64,000 nt of DNA from JAMHWF01 sp035911095 (GCA_035911095.1 JAMHWF010000029.1:1-64000), one strand, 5' to 3'. Shown: positions 30,553 through 40,165, counted from the stretch's first letter. The notes: generated by a model not told the origin, from the letters alone. Numbers and translations: made by a program.

Positions 30553-31367
30553 TGCGCGCCGCGTCGTTCAAGACCCTGCTCTCCGCCGTCGGGCTGGCCG
30601 CCGCCGGCGTGCTGCAGGGCGCGCAGGCACAGCCGCTGCGCCTGCTCGCCGCCGAGCTGCCGCCCTACACCTACCAGGTGCCGCCGGCCTCGGTCACCGA
30701 GTACCCAGGGCCGGGCCGCGGCGTGATCCACGACCTGGTGCGCGAGCTGGCGCGCCGCGTCGGCCAGTCCGACCGCATCGAGTACATGCCCTGGTTCCGC
30801 GCCCAGGAGATCGCGCAGGCCGAACCCAACATCGGCATCCTCGCCCTCACCCGCTCGCCCGAACGCGAAGACCACTACCGCTGGCTGGTCGAGGTGCTGG
30901 TCGACGACCTGGTGCTGGTCGGCGCGCCGGGCGTCGACGTGTCCGACCTGTCGAGGGTGCGCGACCGCCCGGTCGGCGTGCTGCGCCGCTCGGGCGCCGA
31001 GGCGCTGCTCGGCTCGCTCGGCTTCACCCGCCTCTCGCCGCAGTCCGAGGAGTGGATGAACGCCAAGGCGATGAAGGACCGCCGCATCGATGCGTGGCTC
31101 GCGCCGCGCGCGATGGTCGTGCACGCGGTGCGCGAGGTGCGCGGCAACCTCGACGTGCTGCAGTTCGGCCAGGTGGTGCGCCGCTCGCGCCTCTACCTCG
31201 CGACCTCGAAGTCGCTGCCCGAAGCCGAGGCCGCGCGCTGGGAGGCCGCCTGGGCGGCGATGCAGGCCGACGGCACCGTCGACCGCATCGTGCGCGAAGA
31301 CCAGGACCCGCAGATCGACCCGGTCGACGACGCCAAGCGGCGCGTGCGCGAAGAACCCTTCCGCTAG
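30552..31367 (+). CDS. periplasmic substrate-binding (SBP_bac_3-like) protein
   Basis: The 271-aa protein starts with a signal peptide (MRAASFKTLL, hydrophobic core, AQAQ cleavage region near residue 26). The mature part resembles the amino-acid-type substrate-binding fold: LRLLAAELPPYTY opening, GVIHDLVRELARRVG, RIEYMPWFRAQ, LTRSPEREDHYRW. It is co-translated with the GntP gene through TGATG. No ABC permease or ATPase is adjacent, so it may act as a sensor or scavenger rather than part of an ABC importer. Confidence 0.75.
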   Translation: MRAASFKTLLSAVGLAAAGVLQGAQAQPLRLLAAELPPYTYQVPPASVTEYPGPGRGVIHDLVRELARRVGQSDRIEYMPWFRAQEIAQAEPNIGILALTRSPEREDHYRWLVEVLVDDLVLVGAPGVDVSDLSRVRDRPVGVLRRSGAEALLGSLGFTRLSPQSEEWMNAKAMKDRRIDAWLAPRAMVVHAVREVRGNLDVLQFGQVVRRSRLYLATSKSLPEAEAARWEAAWAAMQADGTVDRIVREDQDPQIDPVDDAKRRVREEPFR

Positions 31368-31455
31368 AGCAGCGCGTCTCCGTCGCGTGCCGCGCCCCCG
31401 AGGGCGACGGCAGGCCCGGCCGTCGCCGGCCGCCCCTTGAAACCCTAGAGAGAAG

Positions 31456-31481
31456 CCCGCTGGTGCCCCTGGCACCGCGGG
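31456..31481 (+). promoter_or_regulatory. hairpin in the leader of the CoA-transferase gene
   Basis: CCCGC-T-GGTGCC pairs with GGCACC-GCGGG around a CCT loop, giving an 11-bp stem with one bulge. It lies 31 bp before the CoA-transferase ATG, which has AGGAG eight bases upstream. No T-run follows, so it may be an mRNA 5' stabiliser or processing point rather than a terminator. Confidence 0.35.
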
Positions 31482-31512
31482 CCGATAACACCCGCCCACA
31501 GGAGACAACACC

Positions 31513-33501
31513 ATGCCCGCCAGCCTCTCCCCGCACGCCACGCTGCCCGCGATGCCCCGCGGCAAGGTCGTCAGCGCCGAAGAAGCGGTGCGCCTGATCC
31601 GCCCCGGCGACACCGTGGCCACCGGTGGCTTCGTCGGCATCGGCTTCGCCGAGGAGATCGCCCTTGCACTGGAGGCACGCTTCCTCGCCGGCGACGACAA
31701 CGAGCCGACGCCGCGCCGCCCGCACGGCCTGACCCTGGTCTACGCCGCCGGCCAGGGCGACGGGCGCGAGAAGGGCCTGAACCACTTCGCGCACGAAGGC
31801 ATGTTGAAGCGCGTGATCGGCGGCCACTGGGGGCTGTGCCCTCGCCTGCAGGAGCTGGCCGTGGCCAACCGGGTCGAGGCCTACAACCTGCCGCAGGGCG
31901 TGATCTCGCACCTGTTCCGCGACATCGCCGCCGGCCGGCCGGGTCACCTCTCGGCGGTCGGCCTGGGCACCTTCGTCGACCCGCGCCACGGCGGCGGCAA
32001 GCTCAACGAGCGCACGACCGAGGACCTGGTGCGCCTGATGCCGATCGACGGGCGGGAGTACCTCTTCTACAACGCCTTCCCGATCGACGTCGGCATCATC
32101 CGCGGCACCACCGCCGACCCGGACGGCAACGTGACGATGGAGAAGGAGGCGCTGACGCTCGAGGCGCTGGCGCTCGCGATGGCGGTGCGCAATTCCGGCG
32201 GCACCGTGATCGTCCAGGTCGAGCGCCTGGCCGAGCGCCACTCGCTGCCGGCGCGCCAGGTCAAGGTGCCGGGGGTGCTGGTCGACTGCGTCGTCGTGGC
32301 AAAGCCCGAGAACCACTGGCAGACCTTCGCCGAGGCCTACAGCCCGGCCTTCGCCGGCGAGCTGCGCGTGCCCGCGTCGGCCCATGCGCCGATGGCGATG
32401 AGCGAACGCAAGCTGATCGCCCGCCGCGCCGCGCTCGAGCTCGACGCCAACAGCGTGGTCAACCTGGGCATCGGCATGCCCGAGGGCATCGCCGAGGTGG
32501 CCGCGGAGGAAGGCATCGTCGACCTGATGACGCTGACGGCCGAGCCCGGCGTGATCGGCGGCGTGCCGGCCGGCGGCCTCAACTTCGGCGCCGCGAGCAA
32601 CACCCAGGCGGTGATCGACCAGCCCTACCAGTTCGACTTCTACGACGGCGGCGGGCTCGACATCGCCTTCCTCGGCCTGGCGCAGGCCGATGCCGAGGGC
32701 AACCTGAACGTGAGCCGCTTCGGGCCCAAGCTGGCCGGCGCCGGCGGCTTCATCAACATCAGCCAGAGCGCGAAGAAGGTGGTCTTCGTCGGCACCTTCA
32801 ACGCCGGCGGGCTGCGCCTGGGCATCGACGACGAAGGGCTGCGCCTGGACCGCGACGGCAGCGTGACCAAGTTCGTGCGCCAGGTCGAGCACCGCACCTT
32901 CAGCGGCGCCGAGGCGCTGCGCCGCGGCCAGCGCGTGCTCTACGTGACCGAGCGCTGCGTGTTCCGCCTCGGCGCCGAGGGACTCGAGCTGGTCGAGATC
33001 GCGCCGGGCATCGACCTGCAGCGCGACATCCTCGACCGCATGGACTTCCTGCCGATGATGAAGACCGCACCCGCGCCGATGGACCCGGCGATCTTCCGCG
33101 CCGGGCCGATGGGCCTGCGCGAGCGGCTGCTGGCGCTGCCGCTCGAACGCCGCTTCGCCTACGACGCGGCGCAGAACACGCTGTTCATCAACTTCGAGGG
33201 CCACTCGGTGCGCACGCTCGAGGACGTGCAGGCGATCGCCGCGCAGGTCGAGGGCATCGTCGGCCCGCTCGGCCATCGCGTCGACGCGGTCGTCAATTAC
33301 GACAACTTCAGCATCGTGCCGGAGCGGCTCGACGACTACGCGCGCATGGTGCAGGGGCTGGTGGAGCGCTGGTACGACCGCGTCGCCCGCCACGCGGCAA
33401 GCAACTTCCTGCGCATCAAGCTGGGCGACGCGCTCAAGGAGCGGGGGCTGGCGCCGCACATCTTCGAGAACGCCGAGGCGGCGCGCGGCGCCGCCGGCTG
33501 A
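31513..33501 (+). CDS. acyl-CoA:acetate/propionate CoA-transferase with C-terminal extension
   Basis: The 662-aa family I CoA-transferase moves CoA between short acyl-CoAs and free acids. Residues 20-520 match propionate/acetate CoA-transferase (Pct/YdiF): GDTVATGGFVGIGFAEEIA near the start, VNLGIGMPEGIAEVA, and AEPGVIGGVPAGGLNFGAASN with the probable catalytic glutamate in AEPG. YdiF-like enzymes end near residue 530; this one carries about 130 more residues (ERRFAYDAAQNTLFINFEG...), a separate small domain. It follows the GntP/SBP pair and likely activates the imported acid. Confidence 0.85.
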   Translation: MPASLSPHATLPAMPRGKVVSAEEAVRLIRPGDTVATGGFVGIGFAEEIALALEARFLAGDDNEPTPRRPHGLTLVYAAGQGDGREKGLNHFAHEGMLKRVIGGHWGLCPRLQELAVANRVEAYNLPQGVISHLFRDIAAGRPGHLSAVGLGTFVDPRHGGGKLNERTTEDLVRLMPIDGREYLFYNAFPIDVGIIRGTTADPDGNVTMEKEALTLEALALAMAVRNSGGTVIVQVERLAERHSLPARQVKVPGVLVDCVVVAKPENHWQTFAEAYSPAFAGELRVPASAHAPMAMSERKLIARRAALELDANSVVNLGIGMPEGIAEVAAEEGIVDLMTLTAEPGVIGGVPAGGLNFGAASNTQAVIDQPYQFDFYDGGGLDIAFLGLAQADAEGNLNVSRFGPKLAGAGGFINISQSAKKVVFVGTFNAGGLRLGIDDEGLRLDRDGSVTKFVRQVEHRTFSGAEALRRGQRVLYVTERCVFRLGAEGLELVEIAPGIDLQRDILDRMDFLPMMKTAPAPMDPAIFRAGPMGLRERLLALPLERRFAYDAAQNTLFINFEGHSVRTLEDVQAIAAQVEGIVGPLGHRVDAVVNYDNFSIVPERLDDYARMVQGLVERWYDRVARHAASNFLRIKLGDALKERGLAPHIFENAEAARGAAG

Positions 33502-33503
33502 GG

Positions 33504-34394
33504 ATGCCTGCGTCCTCGCGACGCCTGTCGCCGCTGGTCGTCGCCTGCCTGGCCGCGACCTGGTTCATCTGGGGCTCGACCTACCTCGCAATCAAGTTCG
33601 CGCTGGTCAGCCTGCCGCCCTTCGTGCAGATGGGCACGCGCTTCCTCGTCGCCGGCGGCCTGCTGCTGGGCTGGATGGCGTGGCGCGGCGCGCCGATGCC
33701 TGATGCGCGGCAATGGCGGCATGCGCTGGTCGTCGGCGCGCTGATGCTGGGCGGCGGCATGGGCGGCACCGCCTATGCGGAGCTGACCGTGGGCTCGGGG
33801 CTGGTCGTCGCGTTCATCGCGGTGATCCCGGCACTGATGGCGCTGGCGATGCTCGCCTTCCGCGTCCGCCCGAGCCGGCTCGAGGCCGCCGGCATCGGCG
33901 TCGGCCTGGTCGGCGTGCTGGCGCTGACCCAGGGCGCGGGCTTCCAGGCGTCGCCGGTGGGGCTGTTCGCGATCGCCCTCGCCTGCGTGACATGGACCGT
34001 CGGCAGCGTGCTTGCGCTGCGCGTGCTGCCGCTGGCGCCAGGCGCGGTCGGCTTCGCCAGCGAGATGCTCTGCGGCGGCGCGGTGCTGATCGGCATGGCG
34101 TGGGTCGCCGGCGAGGCACCGGTGCTGGCCGCTCAGTGGCCGCCGCAGCCGCTGGCGCTCGCGGCCTGGGTCTACCTGGTCGTCGCCGGCTCGCTGATCG
34201 CCTTCAACGCCTACATGCTGCTGCTCGAGCGCAGCTCGACGACGCTGGCCTCGAGCTACTGCTTCGTCAACCCGGTGATCGCGCTGCTGCTCGGCGTCGG
34301 GTTTGGCGGGGAGGTCGTGACGACGGCCGAATGGGTGGCCAGCGGCGTCGTGGTGGCTGGCGTTGTGTTGCTGCTCTGGGGGGGCGCGCGCTGA
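33504..34394 (+). CDS. EamA/DMT-superfamily transporter
   Basis: The 296-aa membrane protein has ten hydrophobic helices arranged as two EamA repeats, starting with ATWFIWGSTYLAIKFALVSLPPF, typical of the YedA branch of drug/metabolite exporters. It starts two bases after the CoA-transferase stop, with GAGG overlapping the junction, so translation is probably coupled. The substrate is unknown; position suggests metabolite efflux linked to the module. Confidence 0.85.
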   Translation: MPASSRRLSPLVVACLAATWFIWGSTYLAIKFALVSLPPFVQMGTRFLVAGGLLLGWMAWRGAPMPDARQWRHALVVGALMLGGGMGGTAYAELTVGSGLVVAFIAVIPALMALAMLAFRVRPSRLEAAGIGVGLVGVLALTQGAGFQASPVGLFAIALACVTWTVGSVLALRVLPLAPGAVGFASEMLCGGAVLIGMAWVAGEAPVLAAQWPPQPLALAAWVYLVVAGSLIAFNAYMLLLERSSTTLASSYCFVNPVIALLLGVGFGGEVVTTAEWVASGVVVAGVVLLLWGGAR

Positions 34395-34419
34395 GGTGTC
34401 CGCGCGTCACGCAGCGTCT

Positions 34420-35010
34420 TCAGCGCGGAGGCGCCTCGACGCGCGAGGCGCGCAGCACACCGCGGCCTTCCGAGTCGCGCAACTCCAGCAGGCCGTCGTC
34501 GGGTCGTACACGGGCGCTGACAGCTTGCTCGAGCCCGGTCAGGATGCGGTCCTCCTGTTCCAGCCCGAGCCGGCCGCAGGCGCCGCGCTCGCTGACGATC
34601 GGGCCGAGCTTCAGGGCGCGATCCTTCAGGCTGTAGGGCGCGCGCATCGGGCCGCAGCTGGTATCGCCCGTCATCTGCCCGTCGGCGCCGAAGACGATGC
34701 GCGCGCGGCTGCGGTCGAGGATCGGCTCGCGCTGCGCCTGGTCGATGCGCCAGGCGCCCTCGACCGCGTCACGCGAGGCACCGCCCGACAACGCGGCACA
34801 GGCGCCGATGAGCGAGGCCAGCCACGGAGCGGCGAGCAGCGCGGCGACGACGCGCCAGGTTGACGCGGGCTTCCGGGCCAGGGCCGGCGCCGTCGCTGTC
34901 GCAGGCGCCCCCGTCGTCGTCGCCCCCGAGGCGTGGCCCGTTGCGGGCGCCGCTGCGCCGGCGGGCGACGAGGCAAGGCCCGCGGGCGCGTCCCTGCGCG
35001 TCGTCGCCAT
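34420..35010 (-). CDS. META (HslJ-like) domain protein, possible lipoprotein
   Basis: The 196-aa protein has a low-complexity Ala/Thr/Pro-rich N-terminus (residues 1-48), a hydrophobic segment ending LIGAC that could be a lipobox, and a META domain (about 85-190: GAWRIDQAQ, FGADGQMTGDTSCG, LKLGPIVSERGAC, LLELRDSEGR). META proteins such as HslJ are envelope-associated and linked to heat or drug stress. It follows the ThDP enzyme by 17 bases and is probably co-transcribed. The N-terminal tail is longer than normal for a lipoprotein signal, so the true start may be further in. Confidence 0.65.
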   Translation of the reverse strand: MATTRRDAPAGLASSPAGAAAPATGHASGATTTGAPATATAPALARKPASTWRVVAALLAAPWLASLIGACAALSGGASRDAVEGAWRIDQAQREPILDRSRARIVFGADGQMTGDTSCGPMRAPYSLKDRALKLGPIVSERGACGRLGLEQEDRILTGLEQAVSARVRPDDGLLELRDSEGRGVLRASRVEAPPR

Positions 35011-35027
35011 GACCGCCCGACGCCGCC

Positions 35028-36740
35028 TCACGCCGCGCCCCCGCCCTGCGCCTGCCGCGCCAGCGCCTGCGCCCGGATCGCGCCGAGCGTCGTGCGCGTC
35101 GTGATGACGTCGGTGTCGAGCACCAGGTGCAGCAGCGTCGGCCGATCGTCGCCCAGCGCCTGGGCAAAAGCGGGTTCGAATTCGGCGGTCTCGCGCACCG
35201 TCGCTGCGGCCCAGCCGTAGGCGCGGGCGAGTGCCGCGAAGTCCGGGTTCGCCAACGCCGTGCCGCTGACACGGCCCGGGTACTCGCGCTCCTGGTGCAT
35301 GCGGATCGTGCCGTAGCTGCCGTTGTCGACGACGACGACGATCGGCTTCGCGCCATGGGCGCGAGCCGTCGCCAGCTCCTGGCCCGTCATCAGGAAATCG
35401 CCGTCGCCGGCGAGGTTGACGACGCAGCGGCCCGGCTGCAGCAGGCTCGCCGCGACGGCCGCCGGCACGCCGTAGCCCATCGCGCCCGAGGTCGGCGCGA
35501 GCTGGCTGCCGAGGCCGCGATAGCGCCAGTAGCGGTGCAGCCAGCCGCTGTAGTTGCCGGCGCCGTTGGTGACGATCGTGTCGCGCGGGGCCAGGCGCTG
35601 AATGGTCTTGACGACTTGCGCCAGGTCGAGCGGCGCGACCGGCGGCGCCTCGAGGTTGGTCAGGTAGTCGGCATGCGCGGCCTCGGCCCAGGCGCCCCAG
35701 GGCAGCGTCGGTGGGGCGGCCAGCGTCTCGAGCGCGCGCGCGGCCTGGGTCATCGAGGCCTGGAGCAGCAGGTCGGCCTCGTAGACGCGGCCGAGCTCTT
35801 CGGCGCCCGGATGGACGTGGACCAGCCGCTGCGCCGGCCGCGGCGCGGCGAGCAGCGTGTAGCCGCCGGTCGTCATCTCGCCCAGGCGCGGGCCGACGGC
35901 GAGGACCAGGTCGGCCTCGCGCACGCGCTGGGCGAGCCTCGGCGCGATGCCGATGCCGACGTCGCCGGCGTAGAGCGGGTGGTGGTTGTCGAAGCGGTCC
36001 TGGAAGCGGAAGGCGCAGGCCACCGGCAGCTGCCAGTTCTCGGCGAACCGCTGCAACGCCTGCGCGGCGCCTTCGTCCCAGCCGCTGCCGCCGGCGATCA
36101 CCAGCGGGCGCGACGCCGCGATCAGCAGGCGGCGCACCTCGCGCAGCGCCCCCGGCGCGGGCCAGGCCTGGGCCGGCTCGACCCGCGGCAGCACGGGCGC
36201 GGCGGTCGGCGTCGTCAGCATGTCCTCGGGCAGCGCGAGCACCACCGGGCCGGGCCGCCCCTGCAGCGCGATGTGAAAGGCACGCGCGACGTACTCGGGC
36301 AGCCGGTCGGCCTGCTGGACCTCGCCGACCCACTTGGCGTAGCCGCCGCTGTTGGGGCCGAAGACCGCGCGGTAGTCGAGTTCCTGGAAGGCCTCGCGGT
36401 CGCGCATGTCGGCGCCGACCTGGCCGAGGAAGAGGACCATCGGCGTCGAGTCCTGGAAGGCGGTGTGCAGGCCGATCGCGGCGTTGCTGGCGCCGGGCCC
36501 GCGGGTCGCGAAGCAGATGCCGGGGCGGCGCGTCAGCTTGCCCTGGGCGTCGGCCATGAAGGCGGCGCCGCCCTCCTGCCGGCAGGCGACGAAGCGGATC
36601 CGCTCGCGGTGCTCGTGGAAGCCGTCGAGCACCGCGAGGAAGCTCTCGCCGGGCACGCCGAAGCAGGTGTCGATGCCCTGGGCGACCAGCGCTTCGACGA
36701 GGGCGTGGCCGGCGAGGCGGGCAGGCGGGGTCGGGTTCAT
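35028..36740 (-). CDS. ThDP-dependent acetolactate synthase-like enzyme
   Basis: The 570-aa protein has the three-domain ThDP fold: PYR domain with catalytic Glu in CRQEGGAAFMA (about residue 56), a central domain, and PP domain with GDGDFLMTGQELATA...DNGSYGTIRMHQ, the GDG-N ThDP-binding motif. The family includes acetolactate synthase large subunits, benzoylformate decarboxylase and glyoxylate carboligase. No small regulatory subunit gene is adjacent, which argues against biosynthetic IlvB. The exact 2-oxoacid substrate cannot be told. An alternative 1000-aa frame across it is an artefact. Confidence 0.82.
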   Translation of the reverse strand: MNPTPPARLAGHALVEALVAQGIDTCFGVPGESFLAVLDGFHEHRERIRFVACRQEGGAAFMADAQGKLTRRPGICFATRGPGASNAAIGLHTAFQDSTPMVLFLGQVGADMRDREAFQELDYRAVFGPNSGGYAKWVGEVQQADRLPEYVARAFHIALQGRPGPVVLALPEDMLTTPTAAPVLPRVEPAQAWPAPGALREVRRLLIAASRPLVIAGGSGWDEGAAQALQRFAENWQLPVACAFRFQDRFDNHHPLYAGDVGIGIAPRLAQRVREADLVLAVGPRLGEMTTGGYTLLAAPRPAQRLVHVHPGAEELGRVYEADLLLQASMTQAARALETLAAPPTLPWGAWAEAAHADYLTNLEAPPVAPLDLAQVVKTIQRLAPRDTIVTNGAGNYSGWLHRYWRYRGLGSQLAPTSGAMGYGVPAAVAASLLQPGRCVVNLAGDGDFLMTGQELATARAHGAKPIVVVVDNGSYGTIRMHQEREYPGRVSGTALANPDFAALARAYGWAAATVRETAEFEPAFAQALGDDRPTLLHLVLDTDVITTRTTLGAIRAQALARQAQGGGAA

Positions 36741-36851
36741 GCCACGACTGTAGCGAGACGCCTGCCCCGGGCCCGCCGGCCGGCGAGCCCCGCCGGGGTC
36801 GGGCGCCCGGCAGCCCGGCGCGTGGGTGCTCCCTGGCCTTCGAAGCGGCCC

Positions 36852-38117
36852 TCAGGCGGGCACCGCCGGCGCCCGGCGCGCGGCGATCCGCAGCCCGACG
36901 AAGGACGCCGAGACCACCGCCATCACCAGCGCCAGCGCTGCGCCGAAGAAGACGCCCTTCGGCAGGCCGAGATCGAGCAGGCCGCCGAGCACCGGCGCGC
37001 CGATGGCGAAACCGAGGTCGAGCCCGGAGTAGACGGTGCCGTAGACGCGGCCGGTCGCGCCCGGCGGGGTCGCCTGCTTGATCAGCATGTCGCGCGACGG
37101 CGCCGCCAGCCCGCTGCCGAAGCCGGCCAGTGCGACCAGGCCCGCGGCCGCCAGGCCCGGCAGCCAGCCGCTGCCGGCGAGCGCGAAGAGCACCGCCGAG
37201 ACCAGCAGCATCGAGCCGATCGTCCGCTCGAGGCGCTCGACCCGCGTCACCAGGAAGCCGCCGACCACGGTGCCGCAGGCACTCGCCAAGGTGTACGCGG
37301 TGACGACGAAGGCGGCGGTCGACAGCGGCAGCCCGTACACCGCCTGCAGCGCCGGGCTGGCGAAGCTCAGCACCGCGCTGAGCGCGATCGTGCTCCAGAA
37401 GAAAAACGAGAAGCACAGCCACACCGAAGGCAGCGCCAGGAAGGCGAGCGGGTGCTCGCGGCCGCCGGCGGCCGGCCCCGCCGCCCGGGCACCGCCGAGC
37501 ACCCGGCCCGCCATCACCCGGTCGTCGATCGCCGCACGCTGCCAGACCACCAGCCCCAGCACGGCCAGCGCCAGCAGCGCAGCGCCGCCAAGCGCGAGGC
37601 GCCAGGAGCCGGTGAGCCCGGTGAGGCCCAGCAGGAACACCGGCGCCGACGCCCAGCCGAGGTTGCCGGTGATGCCGTGCACCGAATAGGCGTGGCCCAG
37701 GCGCGACGCCGAGACCCGCTTGTTCAGGATCGTGAAATCGACCGGGTGGAACGGCGAGTTGCCGAGGCCGGACAGCGCCGCCGCCAGCATCAGGCCCGGG
37801 TAGCCGTTCGCCATCGCGCCGCTGGCGGCAGCGGCGGCAAAGCAGGCCAGTGCGGCAAACAGCACCGGACGCGCCCCGACGCGGTCGACCAGGAAGCCCG
37901 ACAGCGCCTGCCCGATGCCCGAGACGACGAAGAACACCGTGACCAGCAGCCCCAGCTCGGCGTAGCTCAGCCCGAAGTCGCGCATGAACAACGGAAACAG
38001 CGGCGGCAGCAGCATGTGGAAGAAGTGCGAGGTGCCGTGCGCCAGGCCGACCAGGCCGATCGTGCGGGCGTCCTCGCCCAGGCTGGCCGGGGCGGGAGGG
38101 GGAGAGGAAGAATTCAT
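36852..38117 (-). CDS. MFS transporter, fosmidomycin-resistance-like
   Basis: The 421-aa protein has 12 hydrophobic segments and an early LAHGTSHFFHMLLPPLFPLFMRDFGLSYAELG, very like Fsr-type fosmidomycin-resistance and related MFS exporters. The ATG at 38117 is favoured; 38126 adds three residues. Fosmidomycin targets the MEP pathway (ispD/ispF lie elsewhere in the window), but a physiological substrate is not known. Confidence 0.82.
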   Translation of the reverse strand: MNSSSPPPAPASLGEDARTIGLVGLAHGTSHFFHMLLPPLFPLFMRDFGLSYAELGLLVTVFFVVSGIGQALSGFLVDRVGARPVLFAALACFAAAAASGAMANGYPGLMLAAALSGLGNSPFHPVDFTILNKRVSASRLGHAYSVHGITGNLGWASAPVFLLGLTGLTGSWRLALGGAALLALAVLGLVVWQRAAIDDRVMAGRVLGGARAAGPAAGGREHPLAFLALPSVWLCFSFFFWSTIALSAVLSFASPALQAVYGLPLSTAAFVVTAYTLASACGTVVGGFLVTRVERLERTIGSMLLVSAVLFALAGSGWLPGLAAAGLVALAGFGSGLAAPSRDMLIKQATPPGATGRVYGTVYSGLDLGFAIGAPVLGGLLDLGLPKGVFFGAALALVMAVVSASFVGLRIAARRAPAVPA

Positions 38118-38375
38118 GGGCGGCATCCTAGGCGGCCCGCCAACCGGGCCGGTAGAGGGGTCGTTCGGCACCCGGCAGCGGCGCGCGCGCCGGTCCGCCC
38201 CCCGGAAACCGGCGGTGGGGACTGCCCAAACGGGGGTCGAGGGTGCACACTTTGTCGCCCCGCGTTTCCGGGGACGCGCTTTGGCAGGCACCCGGAAACG
38301 GCTGGGCAACGTTGGGAAATCACGGCCCCTGAGCCGGAACGAGAAACGCCCTGAAGGGCATCAGGAGTGACGGAC

Positions 38376-39674
38376 ATGCTCACATCGCTGTTTGGCGATC
38401 TCGGCCTGGCGAAGCGTCGCCAGGACGACGAGGCCTGGAAGGATACCGAGGCCGACCTCGGGAACCAGGGCTTCGCCGCCACCTCGCTGCTCGAGTCGAC
38501 CGACACGACAGTCAACGATCAGGGGCAGATGGTCGACCGCCACGTGCGCGACCTGCTGATCAGGGGCTCGGCGGCGCGGGCAATGCGCGAACACTTCGCA
38601 AGCCGCCCCGAGGGCGACGGCAGCAGCCACGCGATCACGCTCTACGACCCGATGAAGGTCTGGGCGCCGGCGGTGATCAAGGCGCTGTCGGACGCCAGCG
38701 GGCAACCGATCGAGAAGCTGCACCTGCGCGAGAAGCCGACGCTGAAGACGATCGCGATGATCGAGCGCACCCGCGTCGTGCGCCGCTTCGACGAGACGCT
38801 GAAGATCTACCACGCCGACGTGCGCGTGCTCGAGGCCGGCACGGCCGACATCCCGATCGTGCTGATGGAGCGCTCCGAGCTCGCCGCGGTGATCGTCGGC
38901 CCGATGCACGGCGACGCGGTCGAGCACATGCTGTCCCAGCTGGTCGAGGCGACGCGCCAGCCCAGCTGGCGCTGCGCGACGCTGCTGTTCATGCTGCCGC
39001 CGACGGACGTCTGGATCGCTGAAGACATTGCGCACCAGGACTGGCCGGCCGGCATCAGGGTCACGACCCTGCACGACTCGCTCAGCAGCACCTCGGCAGT
39101 GTGGAACGCCCTGCTCGACGCCTGGAACGGCAGCCGGACCGCGCCCGACTGGTCGCGCACGCCGACCGGCCCCGGTGATGGCGGCTTCCCGATCCGCGTT
39201 GCCGAGCTCGAGGCCAGCCAGCTCCCCAGTGCTGGCAGCGCGGTCGCCGCCAATGCGCCCCGACTCGGTTCGTGGTTGCCGGTGCCCGACGTCATCGAGG
39301 GCCTCGACGCCCAGCGCGCCGCCGAAGGCCTGCGCGGCCTGATCGCCGCCAACGACGGCGTGCTCGGCTGTGGCGTCGTCGACGAGGACGGCGTGGTGAT
39401 CGCGATCGAGCAGCGCGAGCAGCTCGAGCTCAGCCTGAGCGATGCCGCCAGCGCCTGCACCCAGCTGCTGCGAGCCCAGCGCCAGGCGGCCCGCGCGATG
39501 GGCCTGCCCGAGCCGATGGACGAGGCGATCCTTGGGGCAGGCGGCCGCCAACAGGTGCTGCGGCCGCTGGCCCGCCACCCGGGCACGTTTCTCTTCGCGC
39601 TGATCGACCGCGGCGAGACCAACCTGGCCCTGGTGCGCTACCGCATGCGCGAGATCGAGCGCGAACTCGGCTGA
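38376..39674 (+). CDS. uncharacterised 432-aa protein with roadblock-like C-terminus (paralogue 1)
   Basis: AGGAG lies eight bases before the ATG at 38376. No catalytic motif or membrane segment is seen. The N-terminal ~65 residues are polar. A core domain (about 80-260) alternates strands and helices and aligns by eye with the 459-aa protein at 40242 (IVLMERSELAAVIVG against ALLAHSRLGVLIVG; AVWNALLDAWN against AVWSYLSDTWN). The C-terminal ~120 residues (GLRGLIAANDGVLGCGVVDEDG, VLRPLARHPGTFLFALID) look like a roadblock/LC7 or GAF-like alpha-beta fold. With the ComFB gene between, the three plausibly form one system. Confidence 0.6.
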   Translation: MLTSLFGDLGLAKRRQDDEAWKDTEADLGNQGFAATSLLESTDTTVNDQGQMVDRHVRDLLIRGSAARAMREHFASRPEGDGSSHAITLYDPMKVWAPAVIKALSDASGQPIEKLHLREKPTLKTIAMIERTRVVRRFDETLKIYHADVRVLEAGTADIPIVLMERSELAAVIVGPMHGDAVEHMLSQLVEATRQPSWRCATLLFMLPPTDVWIAEDIAHQDWPAGIRVTTLHDSLSSTSAVWNALLDAWNGSRTAPDWSRTPTGPGDGGFPIRVAELEASQLPSAGSAVAANAPRLGSWLPVPDVIEGLDAQRAAEGLRGLIAANDGVLGCGVVDEDGVVIAIEQREQLELSLSDAASACTQLLRAQRQAARAMGLPEPMDEAILGAGGRQQVLRPLARHPGTFLFALIDRGETNLALVRYRMREIERELG

Positions 39675-39874
39675 GACCGGCCGGCGGGCGCCTGCAGGCG
39701 GCACCCGGTCACCCGCCGACACCGGCACCGGTGCGGGCACTCGCGTCGGCAGGCGGCGATGCAGTCGCCCGCTCGTGGCAATGAGTCACGCAAACCCCGC
39801 AGCGGCGCGGCCGCCATCCGCACGCCGGCCGCTGGCCGGCCGGATACTGCGCGCAGACCCCCGGGGCCCCGCCG

Positions 39875-40165
39875 ATGAACGTCGACTTCAGCAGCATCCA
39901 CAACCATCACGAGCGCGCCGTGTTCGACGCCGTCATGGCCCAGGCGACCGACTACCCGCTGGCCGCCTCGAGCCCTGACCTGATGGCCGACGTCGCCTGC
40001 ATCGCGCTCAACCGGCTGCTGCCGCGCTACATCCGTCACGAAGTCGACCTCGCCTTCTACCTGACCGAGACCGAGCGCGCGGAGATGGCGCGATCGATCG
40101 ACGAGTCGGTCCGCTTCGCCTTCGAGTTCGTGCAGGCACGCCGCGTGATGCGGGCGCGCGGCTGA
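39875..40165 (+). CDS. ComFB-family protein (predicted cyclic-dinucleotide receptor)
   Basis: The 96-aa protein matches the ComFB late-competence family: IHNHHERAVFDAVMAQ at the N-terminus, DVACIALNRLLPRYIRHEVDLAFYLTETE in the middle, and a helical end. Members of this family in cyanobacteria and other bacteria have been described as c-di-GMP/c-di-AMP receptors, which is established knowledge rather than visible here. It lies 200 bp after the 432-aa gene and 76 bp before the 459-aa gene, all on the plus strand. Two or more diguanylate cyclase genes are present elsewhere in the window. Confidence 0.75.
   Translation: MNVDFSSIHNHHERAVFDAVMAQATDYPLAASSPDLMADVACIALNRLLPRYIRHEVDLAFYLTETERAEMARSIDESVRFAFEFVQARRVMRARG

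Noticed and set aside
34420..37422. 1000-residue minus-strand frame spanning the ThDP enzyme
   Set aside because: Only its last ~196 codons (from 35010) resemble a protein (META domain); the remainder is Arg/Gly/Pro-rich out-of-frame translation of the ThDP gene and the MFS gene end.
38118..38375. c-di-GMP riboswitch upstream of the ComFB cluster
   Set aside because: No GEMM-type conserved segments were found; only small GC-rich inverted repeats are present.
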